64,000 bases of DNA from Cupriavidus sp. WGlv3. GTDB lineage: Bacteria; Pseudomonadota; Gammaproteobacteria; Burkholderiales; Burkholderiaceae. Shown piece after piece: positions 7,892 through 17,185 of the stretch. The position numbers and the translations under genes are program-made. The stretch lies in NCBI RefSeq assembly GCF_023952475.1, contig NZ_JALHRX010000002.1:186001-250000 (forward strand), written 5' to 3'. How positions within the stretch are numbered: position 1 is the stretch's first letter; each line of letters begins with the position of its first letter. Under the pieces are notes generated by a model, which worked only from the letters and a program-made list of their open reading frames with translations, did not search any database and was not told the DNA's origin.

Positions 7892-9487
7892 TCAGTCCGC
7901 CGCCATCGCCGGCGCGGGGCCGCGGGTCAGCTTGATTGACGGCACCTGGCGCGCGCACCACACGCCCAGCGCGGCCGCCGCCCCCGCCACTACCAGGCCG
8001 AGGTGGATGGACCCCACCAGCGACACGCGCGCCTGCTCCAGCAGCAAAGCGCCATTGTGCCCGGCCTGCTCTAGCTGGCCGAGCAGCGCCAGCTGCGAAG
8101 CCTTGTCGATCAGCACCTGCGGGTCCGCCATGCGCGATGCCCACTGGGTGGCATTGGCGCCGGACAGCGCCTGCTCAACGCCGCCGGTGTAGCTGCGCGT
8201 CACCAACGTGCCCACGATTGCCGTGCCGACCATGCCGCCTACCATGCGCAGCGACTGCAGCATGGCCGTGGCGATGCCAAGGTGCTCGCGCCCAGCGGTC
8301 TGCTGCGCGAACACCGTCAGATTGGGCATGATAAAGCCAAGACCCAGGCCGCCGACCAGCATGATGGCCATCAGCACGCCATGCGGCATGCCGCGCGTGG
8401 CCTGCGACAGCCCCAGGCACGACAGCGCCAGCATGCCAAAGCCGGCATAGAGCATGGTGTTCGGCCGGCGGATGCGCGTCACGATGCGGCCGTTCAGGAT
8501 GCTGCCGACAGTGATGCAGACCACCAGCGGCGTGATCAATACCCCCGCCTCCTTCGGCGAGTAGCCGAAGCCGCCCTGGAACAGCAGCGGCGCATACAGC
8601 AGCAGCGCAAACATGGTGAAACCCGCGAACACCGAGAGCTTGAACAACGGTGCCAGCCCTGGATCGCGAAACATCTCGACCGGCAGGATCGGATTGGCGC
8701 AGCGTCGCTCCCACTGCCATAGCGCCGCCAGCACCACTGCCGCCAGCACCAGCAGGCCCGCGGTATAGGCATCAAGGCCCCGCACCGGCAACAACTCCAC
8801 GCTCATCTGCAAGCTGCCGAGCCCCGCCGCGATCAGCAGCGCCCCCAGCCAGTCCACGCGGATCGGCCCGCGATGCGCCTGCTGGCGCAGATGCGGCAGG
8901 TAGCGCCAGGCGAACCACAGTCCCAGCACGCCCACCGGCAGGTTGACGTAGAACACCGCGCGCCAGCCGTACCACTCCGTCAGCAGGCCGCCCAGCGACG
9001 GTCCGACCGCATTGGCAATGCCGAACGCCGCGCTCAGCATCACCTGCCAGCGCAGCCGCACGTGCGAATCCGGAAACAGGTCGGCGATGCAGGCAAAGGC
9101 CGTACCGACCAGCATGCCGCCGCCGATGCCCTGCAGCGCGCGCGCCGCCACCAGGAACGGCATGCTCGGCGCCATGCCGCACAGCGCCGAGGCCACCGAG
9201 AACACCACAATCGAGGCCAGCACGAAGGGCTTGCGGCCGTAGTAGTCCCCCAGGCGGCCGAACACCGGCACGGTGATCACCGAGGTCAGCAGATAGGCCG
9301 TGGCGACCCATGCGTAGTACTCGAACCCCTGAAGTTCCGCCACCACCGTGGGCAGTGCCGTGCCGACCACGGTCTGGTCCAGCGCCACCAGCATCACCAC
9401 GAAGGCCACGCCCAGCATGGCCAGCAGCGATTCGCGAAACGGCAGGACCTGGCCGGCCGGCTGGGGACTATGTGGTTCCGCGGTCAT
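7892..9487 (-). CDS. DHA2-family (EmrB/QacA-type) MFS drug efflux transporter
   Basis: 531 residues, the length and hydrophobic pattern of a 14-TM DHA2 proton antiporter. Signatures include LDQTVVGTALPTVVAEL in TM1, the loop motif GRLGDYYGRKP, and the motif-C-like segment AFGIANAVGPSLGGLLTEWYGWR. The N-terminus is cytoplasmic and the last TM ends near residue 515. It is the first gene of an operon with a MarR regulator; no periplasmic adaptor (EmrA) or outer-membrane gene is next to it, so it probably moves substrates across the inner membrane only. Substrate cannot be read from the sequence. Confidence 0.9.
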   Translation of the reverse strand: MTAEPHSPQPAGQVLPFRESLLAMLGVAFVVMLVALDQTVVGTALPTVVAELQGFEYYAWVATAYLLTSVITVPVFGRLGDYYGRKPFVLASIVVFSVASALCGMAPSMPFLVAARALQGIGGGMLVGTAFACIADLFPDSHVRLRWQVMLSAAFGIANAVGPSLGGLLTEWYGWRAVFYVNLPVGVLGLWFAWRYLPHLRQQAHRGPIRVDWLGALLIAAGLGSLQMSVELLPVRGLDAYTAGLLVLAAVVLAALWQWERRCANPILPVEMFRDPGLAPLFKLSVFAGFTMFALLLYAPLLFQGGFGYSPKEAGVLITPLVVCITVGSILNGRIVTRIRRPNTMLYAGFGMLALSCLGLSQATRGMPHGVLMAIMLVGGLGLGFIMPNLTVFAQQTAGREHLGIATAMLQSLRMVGGMVGTAIVGTLVTRSYTGGVEQALSGANATQWASRMADPQVLIDKASQLALLGQLEQAGHNGALLLEQARVSLVGSIHLGLVVAGAAAALGVWCARQVPSIKLTRGPAPAMAAD

Positions 9488-9496
9488 TTTATTGCT

Positions 9497-9526
9497 CGAT
9501 CAATCGTTGCATTGTCAAGAATTATA
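9497..9526 (-). promoter_or_regulatory. promoter/operator of the DHA2-MarR operon
   Basis: On the minus strand, just upstream of the ATG at 9487, the sequence contains a perfect TATAAT (9521-9526), a perfect TTGACA (9513-9518) and the small palindrome CGAT-CA-ATCG (9497-9506). Either hexamer could belong to the promoter; the palindrome lies where a MarR dimer would block transcription. Inferred from position only. Confidence 0.45.
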
Positions 9527-9610
9527 GGACAACTTCCGCTGTCTTGCCTTGCTCTCTCGCGGCATGGTTGCCATGCCGGCGCGCCCTGCCATGAGTTGGT
9601 GGAAGCCCCG

Positions 9611-10402
9611 CTACACCAACAACGTGGCACCCGCCCAGACGATCAACAGGACACCCAGCACACGGCCGGCGCGCTCGCCGCCGGGCAGGACTTTTTCAAC
9701 GAAGACCACCAGGGACAGCGCGCCGATCCACACGATGTTCATGATGCCGCCGACGAACAGTAAAGCCATCAGCACCCAGCAGCAGCCCACGCAGTAGGCA
9801 CCATGGCGCAGGCCGAGCAGGAAGCTGCCGGCGGCGCCGGGACGCCAATGCGCGACCAGGAATGCTGCCGGCGCGCGGCACTGTGCCAGGCAGGCGCGCT
9901 TGAGCGGCGAAAACTGATAGACGCCCGCGGCAAGCAGCACGCTCGCGGAAAGGAGGGCGCTCTTCGACCACAGCATCATTGCCGAAATGAGGCCGGTCGG
10001 TTGCAGCGCCAGCTGCAACCATGCCGCACCGATGGCGAACCCGAGCCATGCGGTAAGGTAGCCGGCCAGCAGAAGCATCGACGTAGCAACTGACCCGCCC
10101 CCGGAGGGGTCGTGATGCCGCAATACCCGCCGATACAGCAAGACGACCGGCGCCGCGCTGGGCGTCATCATTGCGATCATCATCACCCACCACATCAGGA
10201 TCACGGTGGACAACGGCGTATCCATGCCACCCATGCCAGCAGGCAGCCGATGCGGGAAAAGCGTGACGGCCGTCATGTCGAGCGCGGACATGCCCGTGCC
10301 CGCCCCCGTCCACAGATAGGCCCACGACAACGCGACAATGACGGCGATGCCGAGCGACGTGATGGAGCGCTCGCGTCCGAGGACGTTCTCGAGACTTCTC
10401 AT
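9611..10402 (-). CDS. DUF2182 integral membrane protein
   Basis: 263 residues, about seven hydrophobic segments. The block WWVMMIAMMTPSAAPVVLLY (about 71-90) with the preceding Met-rich loop is the hallmark of DUF2182, a family described as predicted metal-binding membrane proteins. It overlaps the upstream DUF1326 gene by 4 bp (ATGA), so the two are translationally coupled; this pairing recurs in many bacteria. The methionine-rich segments suggest interaction with a soft metal such as copper, but no function has been shown to my knowledge. Confidence 0.88.
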   Translation of the reverse strand: MRSLENVLGRERSITSLGIAVIVALSWAYLWTGAGTGMSALDMTAVTLFPHRLPAGMGGMDTPLSTVILMWWVMMIAMMTPSAAPVVLLYRRVLRHHDPSGGGSVATSMLLLAGYLTAWLGFAIGAAWLQLALQPTGLISAMMLWSKSALLSASVLLAAGVYQFSPLKRACLAQCRAPAAFLVAHWRPGAAGSFLLGLRHGAYCVGCCWVLMALLFVGGIMNIVWIGALSLVVFVEKVLPGGERAGRVLGVLLIVWAGATLLV

Positions 10403-11043
10403 GCGGCAGGGCGATGCCGGATCAGTCCCTTGTTGTTCATGTGCAATCGCGCGAACTGCGCGTAGGTGCCGTTGAGATCCAGTGCGATATTGCCTTGCGA
10501 GCGGCTGGTGCCGGAGCCGATCTCGGCAAGCTCGTACTCGAAGCCGTGCGGCAGATCGATGCGGGCGCGATGATCGGCGCCCGTCACCGGGTTGCGGATC
10601 GGTTCGCCGACGGTGTCGAACACGCCTTCGACATGGATGCGGCCGCGGCGGGCGTCGACATCGACGTCGAAGTCAATCTTCGTGAAGATCGGATCGAAGG
10701 CTTGCTCGAGCGTCGACGCGAATACCGCGAACATGGTCGCGAACGGCTCGGTGTCCTGCCCGGTCATGATCTTCAGGACGGCTTCGCGCTGGTCCGGGGT
10801 GGCCCGTTCGTCGACGATGGGCTGACACTTTCCTCTCCCTTCGTGGATCGGGCCGGGCCACTGGAACACCACCGCGATGTTGAGGCCGTCGAGTCGCACG
10901 TCGCCGTAATAGCCGTCGCTGATCGAGATCGCGCCCATTGCTTCGCAGAAGCCCTTGCTTGGCAGCGCGTTGAATTGGCATGGGCATCCGTACGAGCAAT
11001 TGCAGTTGATCAGCTCGGTGCCTTGGATTTCCCAGGGGGTCAT
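10399..11043 (-). CDS. DUF1326 family protein
   Basis: 214 residues without a signal peptide. The N-terminus WEIQGTELINCNCSYGCPCQ with its CxC-x4-CxC cysteine cluster is the defining mark of DUF1326. AAGGAGG precedes the ATG. It is the first gene of a two-gene operon with DUF2182. The four clustered cysteines could bind a metal (inference). About 220 bp of non-coding DNA upstream should contain the promoter; I see no distinctive operator there. Confidence 0.9.
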   Translation of the reverse strand: MTPWEIQGTELINCNCSYGCPCQFNALPSKGFCEAMGAISISDGYYGDVRLDGLNIAVVFQWPGPIHEGRGKCQPIVDERATPDQREAVLKIMTGQDTEPFATMFAVFASTLEQAFDPIFTKIDFDVDVDARRGRIHVEGVFDTVGEPIRNPVTGADHRARIDLPHGFEYELAEIGSGTSRSQGNIALDLNGTYAQFARLHMNNKGLIRHRPAA

Positions 11044-11266
11044 GGCAGTCCTCCTTGCGCTTGAGTCTTGAGCGCCTGCTTATCGTCCCCGCACGATGGG
11101 CAGTCTGGCTTGAATCTAGTGTGCAGCAGGGGGAAGTCAAGACGGGAACTGCGCCAGCATGTGGGTTCGGCTACCCATGGCGTTTGTGATGTGCCCGCCC
11201 CAAGCGATGTCCTTACCGCATACGACTTAAATTCGCATGCGATTGGCCGGCGCCCAGGCTCTTGCA

Positions 11267-12235
11267 CTATTCAGGCTGAATACCCGCCTGCTTCACCAGA
11301 TTCCCCCACCGGTCCACCTCCGTGCGCAGCCGGTCGCCCAGTTGGGCAGGCGTCGACGCTTTCAGTTCGATGCCCTGGCTGTCAAGCCGGGCCCTGGTCT
11401 GCGGGCTCGCCAGCGCCGCGCGGACTTCGTCAGCAAGCCGGTTCACCACCGCCGTCGGTGTCCGCGCCGGCGCAACCAGGGCCCACCACTGGCTGACCTG
11501 CATGCCGGGCAGTCTGGCCTCGGCGGCGGTCGGCACGCCGGGAAGCGCGGGCACGCGCACCGGCCCCGTCACCATCAGCGCCGAGATCTTGTTGCCGCCA
11601 AGCAGGCTGCTGCCGCTTGCCAGCGTAGCGAAATGCCCCTTGACCAGTTGCGCGGAGACATCGGTCAGCGCCGGCGCCGAGCCGCGGTACGGCACGGAGT
11701 CGACCGTGATACCCGCCTGGCTTTCCAGCATCTTGGCGGCCAGGTGGCTGATCGAGCCGTTACCACTGGTAGCGAGCTGCAGCGGCGTTCCCGCCTTGCG
11801 CGAGTCCGCCAGGAAGCGCTGGATCTCCCCGGCGCGGTACTGCGTACTGTCTGCGAACAGGACCAGCGGCGCCTCGCCGAGCAGTGAGACCGGCGTGAAG
11901 TCGCGCAACACATCGTAGGGCATCTGGCGGAACACGGACGGTGCAACGGTGTGCGCCAGTTCGATCACGCCCAGCGTGTAGCCATCCGGTGCCGACTTGG
12001 CCAGCGTGTCGGCGCCGATGCGGCCGGAGGCACCGGCGCGGTTGTCGACCACCACGGGCTGGCCCATCGATTCGCTCATGCGCTGCGCGACCGCTCGCGC
12101 CAGCGCATCGGTACTGCCGCCGGCGGCCCACGGCACGATCAGCCGGATCGATTTTTCCGGATAGGCGGCCAGCGCCGGCGGCATATGGGCCGCGAGGCAG
12201 CAGGTGATGGCGGTCAGCAGGTAACGCAGCTTCAT
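11267..12235 (-). CDS. Bug/TctC-family periplasmic substrate-binding protein
   Basis: 322 residues from the ATG at 12235, which has GGGGAGA upstream and begins a signal peptide (MKLRYLLTAITCCLAAHMPP, cleavage near ALAA). The mature protein starts YPEKSIRLIVPWAAGGSTD, the family signature, and keeps VVDNRAGASGRIGAD and APDGYTLG. Bug proteins are strongly expanded in Burkholderiales and bind carboxylates or related small metabolites, usually without a neighbouring TctA/TctB pair, as here. It lies 26 bp downstream of a PLP-dependent lyase gene, so the ligand may be that enzyme's amino-acid substrate or product. Confidence 0.9.
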   Translation of the reverse strand: MKLRYLLTAITCCLAAHMPPALAAYPEKSIRLIVPWAAGGSTDALARAVAQRMSESMGQPVVVDNRAGASGRIGADTLAKSAPDGYTLGVIELAHTVAPSVFRQMPYDVLRDFTPVSLLGEAPLVLFADSTQYRAGEIQRFLADSRKAGTPLQLATSGNGSISHLAAKMLESQAGITVDSVPYRGSAPALTDVSAQLVKGHFATLASGSSLLGGNKISALMVTGPVRVPALPGVPTAAEARLPGMQVSQWWALVAPARTPTAVVNRLADEVRAALASPQTRARLDSQGIELKASTPAQLGDRLRTEVDRWGNLVKQAGIQPE

Positions 12236-12261
12236 GAGTGTCTCCCCAAGGTGTATGAAAT

Positions 12262-13434
12262 TCATGCCTGGCCTGGATCGCGGTCGCCGCGCGCGGTCAG
12301 CATCAGCATCACGGCTTCCGTCCGGTCGATGCGCCCGTCGGCGCGTAGTGCCTGCGCCGCGGCCAGGCCGGCGCCGGCGCACAGTTCGACCCAGAATCCC
12401 GCGGCAGCGAGATGGCGGGTGCCGTCGCGTGCCGCCGCGTCGTCGATGACCACCGCGCCGCCGCCCGAGCGCCTGACGGCAAGGACCTGCTGCGCGGTCA
12501 CGGTGGAGCCGGCCGTGGAGAACTGCAGGGTCGTGCCGGCGAAGTCGGACTGCTGCGACGCGCCGGCCAGCACCCGCGACAGCCGCGGGAACGGCTCGAC
12601 CGCCCAGAGTCGCGGCAGTTTCGGCAGGTGCCCCAGCGCGATGAGGTCCCGCAGCGCGCTGTAGATGCCCCACAACAGATCGCCGCGCGCGGTGGGAACG
12701 ATGACATGGTCGGGCCGGCACCCTTGCGCCACCCACTCCAGCGCGACAGCCCGATACCCTTCCACCCCGAATACCGGGCTGCCCACCGCCGGCACGCTGT
12801 AGTTGGTCAGCGCGAAGGCACCGTCGTCCCGGACGCGCCGGCGCACATGCGCCCAGCGCGCATGACCGCTATCGCAAACGACACGCCGTGCGCTGTAATG
12901 GCGCAACGCCGCGTCGAACACGGCGGGCAGCGCCTGGTAGGTCGCGACTTCGCAGTCCAGCCCCGCGGCGGCGCAATAGGCCGCGGCCGAAACCGCGGCG
13001 TTGCCGCTGGATGCCAGCACCACCTCGCGCGCGCCGATATCGAGGGCCCGACTGATGGCCTGCGCCGACATGCGGTCCTTGTGCGAGCCGGTCGGGTTCG
13101 CGCCTTCGTTCTTGATCCAGACCGACGCCACGTCGGCCAGCGACGCCAGCGCCGGCACCGGAACGCATGGCGTGGCGCCCTCCCCCAGGGACACGCCGTC
13201 CAGGTAGGGCTGCCAGTGCCCCCATGTATAACTTCCGCTTTTCGGTGCAAAATCCTGTGCCTGGGCGTCGTAGACCGCTTCAAGGCTGCTTGGTTGACCG
13301 GCGGCGGCGCAGGCCGGGCAGCCTTCCGGCATGTCGTCGAGCGGATAACGGGCGTCGCAGGTGATGCATCGCAGCGCCTGCATGGCCGGGTTGATGAGCG
13401 GTAGGGTCGGAGGCGGATTGCCGCTGGCGCGCAT
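12262..13434 (-). CDS. PLP-dependent fold-type II lyase (threonine synthase-like)
   Basis: 390 residues. The N-terminus has a small zinc-ribbon-like CITCDARYPLDDMPEGCPAC, as in many threonine-synthase relatives. NEGANPTGSHKDRM (about 112-125) carries the PLP-binding lysine, SSGNAAVSAAAYCA is the phosphate-side loop, and TARGDLLWG is a Gly-rich loop. Either the first ATG (13434) or one 17 codons later is possible; neither has a strong ribosome site. Co-transcribed with a Bug protein and divergent from a LysR gene, so it looks catabolic (for example deamination of a hydroxy- or diamino acid) rather than biosynthetic threonine synthase. Confidence 0.8.
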   Translation of the reverse strand: MRASGNPPPTLPLINPAMQALRCITCDARYPLDDMPEGCPACAAAGQPSSLEAVYDAQAQDFAPKSGSYTWGHWQPYLDGVSLGEGATPCVPVPALASLADVASVWIKNEGANPTGSHKDRMSAQAISRALDIGAREVVLASSGNAAVSAAAYCAAAGLDCEVATYQALPAVFDAALRHYSARRVVCDSGHARWAHVRRRVRDDGAFALTNYSVPAVGSPVFGVEGYRAVALEWVAQGCRPDHVIVPTARGDLLWGIYSALRDLIALGHLPKLPRLWAVEPFPRLSRVLAGASQQSDFAGTTLQFSTAGSTVTAQQVLAVRRSGGGAVVIDDAAARDGTRHLAAAGFWVELCAGAGLAAAQALRADGRIDRTEAVMLMLTARGDRDPGQA

Positions 13435-13511
13435 GGTAAAGGCCGGAGTGAAAGTGGCTCGAGTCTATGCCAGGCCACGATCCCTTTGCGCAGGCGCGCC
13501 GATGATCGAAT

Positions 13512-13524
13512 TAAGTAAAACTTA
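13512..13524. promoter_or_regulatory. T-N11-A LysR-type operator
   Basis: TAAGT-AAA-ACTTA is a 13-bp palindrome with the T-N11-A form of LysR binding sites. It lies in the divergent region between the PLP-lyase gene and the LysR gene, in an AT-rich stretch. Its position argues that the LysR protein starts at 13535 rather than at the ATG at 13502. Confidence 0.55.
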
Positions 13525-13534
13525 TAGAGTAGAG

Positions 13535-14167
13535 ATGGAGACAGCCGCCGATTCAGGTATCAGTGCCCGCCAGGTCGAGGTGTTCCGCATGGTCATGCGC
13601 CTGGGATCGGCGCGCCGTGCCGCCGAAGCCCTGCATATCAGCCAGCCCGCCGTAACACAGATCGTGCTGCAGCTTGAAAAGGCAGCGCGGCTAAGGCTGT
13701 TCGACCGCAGCAAGGGGCGCATGGTGCCAACGCCCGAGGCGGCGTCCCTGATGGATGAAGTCGAACGTGTCTATGTCGGCCTCGACGCCGTGCAACGCCG
13801 GATCGATCAATTGCGCGCGCATGAGGATACGGTGCTGCGAGTGGGGGTGTTGCACGCCATGGCGTCCAGCGTGATGCCGGCGGCGGTGGCGGACTTCGTC
13901 CACAACTATCCGCGCGTTCGTTGCCAGCTGGAGGTCGACAGCTCCCGCGGCCTGCGCGAGCGCTTGCTGCAGCGCGAACTCGATATCGCCTTCATGGGCG
14001 ATGAAGCGGACACCAGCGGCCTGACGGCTTCCGAGTTCTACGCGGTGCAGGCCGTCTGCGTCGCGCCGGCGACGCATCCGTTTGCGGCGCGCGCAAAGGT
14101 CGGCATCGAGGACCTGGTCGAGATCGGCCAGGCGCTGGCGGCACAGGCTGACGAACTGCTGTGCAGC
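13535..14167 (+). pseudogene. LysR-family regulator truncated at its C-terminus
   Basis: From METAADSGIS the frame encodes a good LysR HTH (SARRAAEALHISQPAVTQIV, LFDRSKGRMVPTPEA) and the first part of the effector domain (LRVGVLHAMASSVMPAAVAD, ELDIAFMGDEADTSG). After about residue 211 the similarity stops: the DNA becomes the antisense of a sensor-kinase gene and the open frame runs on meaninglessly to 14770. Roughly 90 residues of a normal 300-residue LysR protein are missing, including most of the second effector subdomain, so effector sensing is probably lost. It is divergent from the PLP-lyase/Bug operon, its likely target. Confidence 0.85.
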
Positions 14168-14182
14168 GGTCGATTATCGACC
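14168..14182. repeat. 15-bp palindrome at a rearrangement breakpoint
   Basis: GGTCGAT-T-ATCGACC is a perfect 7-bp inverted repeat around one base. Homology to the LysR gene from the left and to the sensor-kinase gene from the right both end inside or next to it, marking the junction where two convergent genes were joined. Confidence 0.7.
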
Positions 14183-16209
14183 ACGCGGATCTCGACGCCT
14201 TCGGCGCCGCCGCCCTGGGCAGACCGCATGCGCCTGGCCGCGACGATCACCTTGCCCTGCTCGGTGAACTTGACCGCGTTGCTGACCAGGTTGTTCAGGA
14301 TCTGCTCCAGCTTGACCACGTCGGCCATCACCGGTTCGGACAGCGACGGATCGATGATGCACAGCAGGCGCAGGTGCTTGCGCGCGGCTTCGGCGGCAAA
14401 GCCCCGGGTCACTTCCTCGATCACCTCGTCGAGGCGGCACGGCCGCGGCTGCAGCGACATTTGCCCGGCCTCGATCTTGCTGAAGTCGAGCACGTCGTTG
14501 ATGATGTCGATCAGCGATTGCGAGGCGTGCTGCATTACGGCCAGCTGGTCGCGCTGGCGCGGCTCGAGCCGGGTCAGGCTCAGCAGTTCGATGCTGCCCA
14601 GCATGCCGTTGAGGGGCGTGCGGATTTCATGGCTCATGGTGGCCAGGAACGCAGACTTGGCGCGGTTGGCGGCATCGGCCGCACGGATCGCCTCGCGCAG
14701 GCGCGCCTCGCCGCGCCGCGCCTCGGTAACGTCATTGAGCGCGCACAGCAGTGTCGCGCGGACCTCGTAGGTGATCTGCACCAGGCGCACTTCCAGGTAG
14801 CGCGTCTCGCCGTTGCTGCAGGCCATGTCGACATCGAAGCAAGGCAGCACCTGCGGCGGCCCTTCGGCGCTGGCACCGCAGCTGGCCAGGCGCGCTTCGC
14901 AGGCTTCCTGCAACTGCGCCAGCCCGGCGGGCGTGGCCTGGTCGATCAGCGACTGGGCCGCGGCATTGGACAGCAGCACCTGGCGCGTACTGCGCTCGAC
15001 GATCATCAGGCCCACCCCCGCCACCTCGATCACGAAGCGGCCCAGCGCATCGCTCTCCTGCAGGCGCTGGGACTGGCGCTGCGCCGGGCGCATGATGCGC
15101 CGGTCGATCAGCCAGATCCACGCGAAGATCAGCAGCGACAGGGAACCGGTCAGCGCCAGCATCCACAAGGTGTTCTCGCGGAACTGCCGCCACACGCGGC
15201 CGACCTCGATCACGGCCACGGTGCGCCAGCCCCAGGCGTCGAGCGGATACTCCAGCACCACCTCATGCTGCAGCAGCCCGTGCCGCACCAGCGATGATCG
15301 CACCGTGCCCGGCCGCGCGCCCGCGGCGGCAAGCGCCGCGGCCACGGGCGCCGCGAGCGGGCCGGCCGGCATGCCGTCGGCCCCAAGCACCATGCCGGCA
15401 TCGGTCAGCAGCATGAAGTCGCCATCCACGGCTTCGCCGTCGGGCAGCATCGGTGACAGCGGGAACTCCATCGCCAGCACCGCTGCCGGCTCGCCGCCGT
15501 CCTGCACCAGGGTGGCGAAGGTGACCGTGCGGATGCCGCTGATCCAGTCCTGTGCCGGTGCCAGCATCACCGCCTGGCCCGGGTATGCGCGCAGGCGCGC
15601 CACCAGCGCATCGCCGCGCAGCCGCAACAGGCTATCGCGCAGGAACACCTGGCGCGCGTCATCGCGCTGCAACAGCATGCGCGCCGGATTCAGCCGGCGC
15701 GGAATGACGTACAGCTGGTCGGCCTGCAGGTCGATCAGGTACGCGTTCTGCACGTCGCGGTACTGCAGGTTGTTGACGCGGAAGGTGAACGTCATGACGT
15801 CGGCCAGGTCCTTCAGCCGCTTGCGCGGCAGGCCGGCGCTCGCGGGCGGCACCAGCAGTGCGATGTAGGGCCGGTCGCCGCGGCGCTGCAGGCGCTCGGT
15901 CCATTGCGCGTCGCGGACCGCCGCGACGTCGTCGGCAAGGCCGATATCGGACAGCCGCGCCAGCGATCCCTGCGCGCGCACGGTCAGCGCCTCGGCCCGG
16001 TGCAGCGTGGACTCCAGCTGCTCGGACTGCGCGCGCAGCACCATACCCTGCCGGTCGATCGCCTCGCGCAGGCGGTAATGGATCAGCACGCCCCAGGACA
16101 ATACGGTCAGGCCTACCACGCAGGCCGAGAACAGGTAGACCAGATAGCGGATCTGGCGAATGCTCAACGGCAATGCGGCGCTGCTGTCGGCCAGCATCAG
16201 CCTCTTCAT
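14173..16209 (-). pseudogene. sensor histidine kinase truncated inside its ATPase domain
   Basis: Residues 1-679 read as a membrane sensor kinase: TM1 about 22-45, a periplasmic domain to about 345, TM2 about 346-366, a PAS-like region about 385-495, HisKA with H527 in FLATMSHEIRTPLNGMLG, and the start of HATPase with the N-box ILNNLVSNAVKF. The sequence breaks at EIRVVDN, exactly where the DxGxG ATP-lid box should follow. From there the frame reads antisense LysR DNA to a stop at 14038. G1, F and G2 boxes are absent, so ATP binding and autophosphorylation should be lost. By analogy with the intact hybrid kinase at 17960-21352, receiver and Hpt domains may also be gone. Confidence 0.85.
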
Positions 16210-16262
16210 CGCTTACCTCGTATTCACGTCGAACGGCCCGGGCGAGCGTTGCGCCCGGCTTC

Positions 16263-16919
16263 TCACAACATGCCGCGCTGGATGGCGAAGGCGGCGAGCT
16301 CGACGTCGTTGTCGGCGCCGACCTTGCGCATGACGCTCTGCTTCTGCGTACTGATGGTCTTGACGGTGCGCCCGGTCCGCACCGCGATTTCGGTCACGGA
16401 CAGGCCGGACAGATAGAGCCGCAGCACTTCGCTTTCGCGGGTGGTGAGCAGTTCGGCCCAGTCGTCGAAGTCGCCAAGGCCGCGGCAGCGCCGGCCCCAG
16501 ATCAGGTCACACGCGATTTCCGACACCGAGGCGAGATCCAGGTGTGCCATCCGCACCGCCTTCACGACCTCGTCGGCGTGGTCGCGGGCGGTCACGACAT
16601 TGCGGCAGCCATCCTTGATCAGCTGCAGCACGCCGGCGCGGTCCGCGATATTGGCGATGGCGACCACGCGTTGCCGGCCCAGCGAGGCCAGCCGCGCACC
16701 CAGGCGCGCATAGCTGCCGGCACGCGCATCGTTGCCGGTGCCGAGCGGGAACCGCAGCGCCACCACATCGCAAACGCCTTGCCCCAGCGCCTGCACCAGG
16801 CCGCGCTCGTCGGCGACCAGGCCTGCCAGTTCGATGCAGGCGCTGGCCGCGAGCCGCCGGCCCAACAGCCGCCGCATCCCAGATTGCGAGTCCGCGACGA
16901 TCACCCGGATCTTTTCCAT
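16263..16919 (-). CDS. NarL-type response regulator with degenerate receiver
   Basis: 218 residues from the ATG at 16919, where the receiver fold begins (MEKIRVIVADSQ). The output LuxR-type HTH is intact (LTTRESEVLRLYLSGLSVTE, VKTISTQKQSVMRKVGAD). The receiver is not: aligned with the canonical regulator at 6696, the phosphoacceptor Asp is replaced by R56 (DVVALRFPLG), the acidic pair is D10/S11, the conserved Thr is Ala, and the conserved Lys is missing. It should not be phosphorylated normally and probably acts phosphorylation-independently or as a dimerisation partner. It sits directly downstream of the truncated kinase reading leftward. Confidence 0.88.
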   Translation of the reverse strand: MEKIRVIVADSQSGMRRLLGRRLAASACIELAGLVADERGLVQALGQGVCDVVALRFPLGTGNDARAGSYARLGARLASLGRQRVVAIANIADRAGVLQLIKDGCRNVVTARDHADEVVKAVRMAHLDLASVSEIACDLIWGRRCRGLGDFDDWAELLTTRESEVLRLYLSGLSVTEIAVRTGRTVKTISTQKQSVMRKVGADNDVELAAFAIQRGML

Positions 16920-17185
16920 GGCCGCTTTATGCTCCAGCGTTGTCCCGGTTTCAGGATGGGCCATGCGCCTGGCTTTCGAAATCAGCCAAGCCTGAAATGT
17001 CTGCGGTATTTTCTGATCAGCGGCTGCCGAGGGAACGCGTGGTGGAGCGCAGGCCGGCAATAACGTCGCGGGTCAGCGCCCGCGCGGAAATCGGCGGTGA
17101 AAAAGAGAAGGAGAAGGAAGGGAAGCTGAAACCCGGGCGCTCACGCAGCCGCGGCCACTATGTGGCTACTTTGCGGCCGCGATTA

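Noticed and set aside
12236..12736. Long N-terminal extension of the Bug protein at 11267
   Set aside because: It overlaps the PLP-lyase gene in another frame; the ATG at 12235 begins a proper signal peptide after GGGGAGA.
14038..14172. C-terminal tail of the sensor-kinase frame
   Set aside because: These 45 codons are antisense LysR sequence and contain no ATPase motifs, so they are read-through, not a natural domain.
14168..14770. C-terminal extension of the LysR frame to 469 residues
   Set aside because: Beyond 14168 the DNA is the antisense of the sensor kinase; the extra residues match no LysR sequence.
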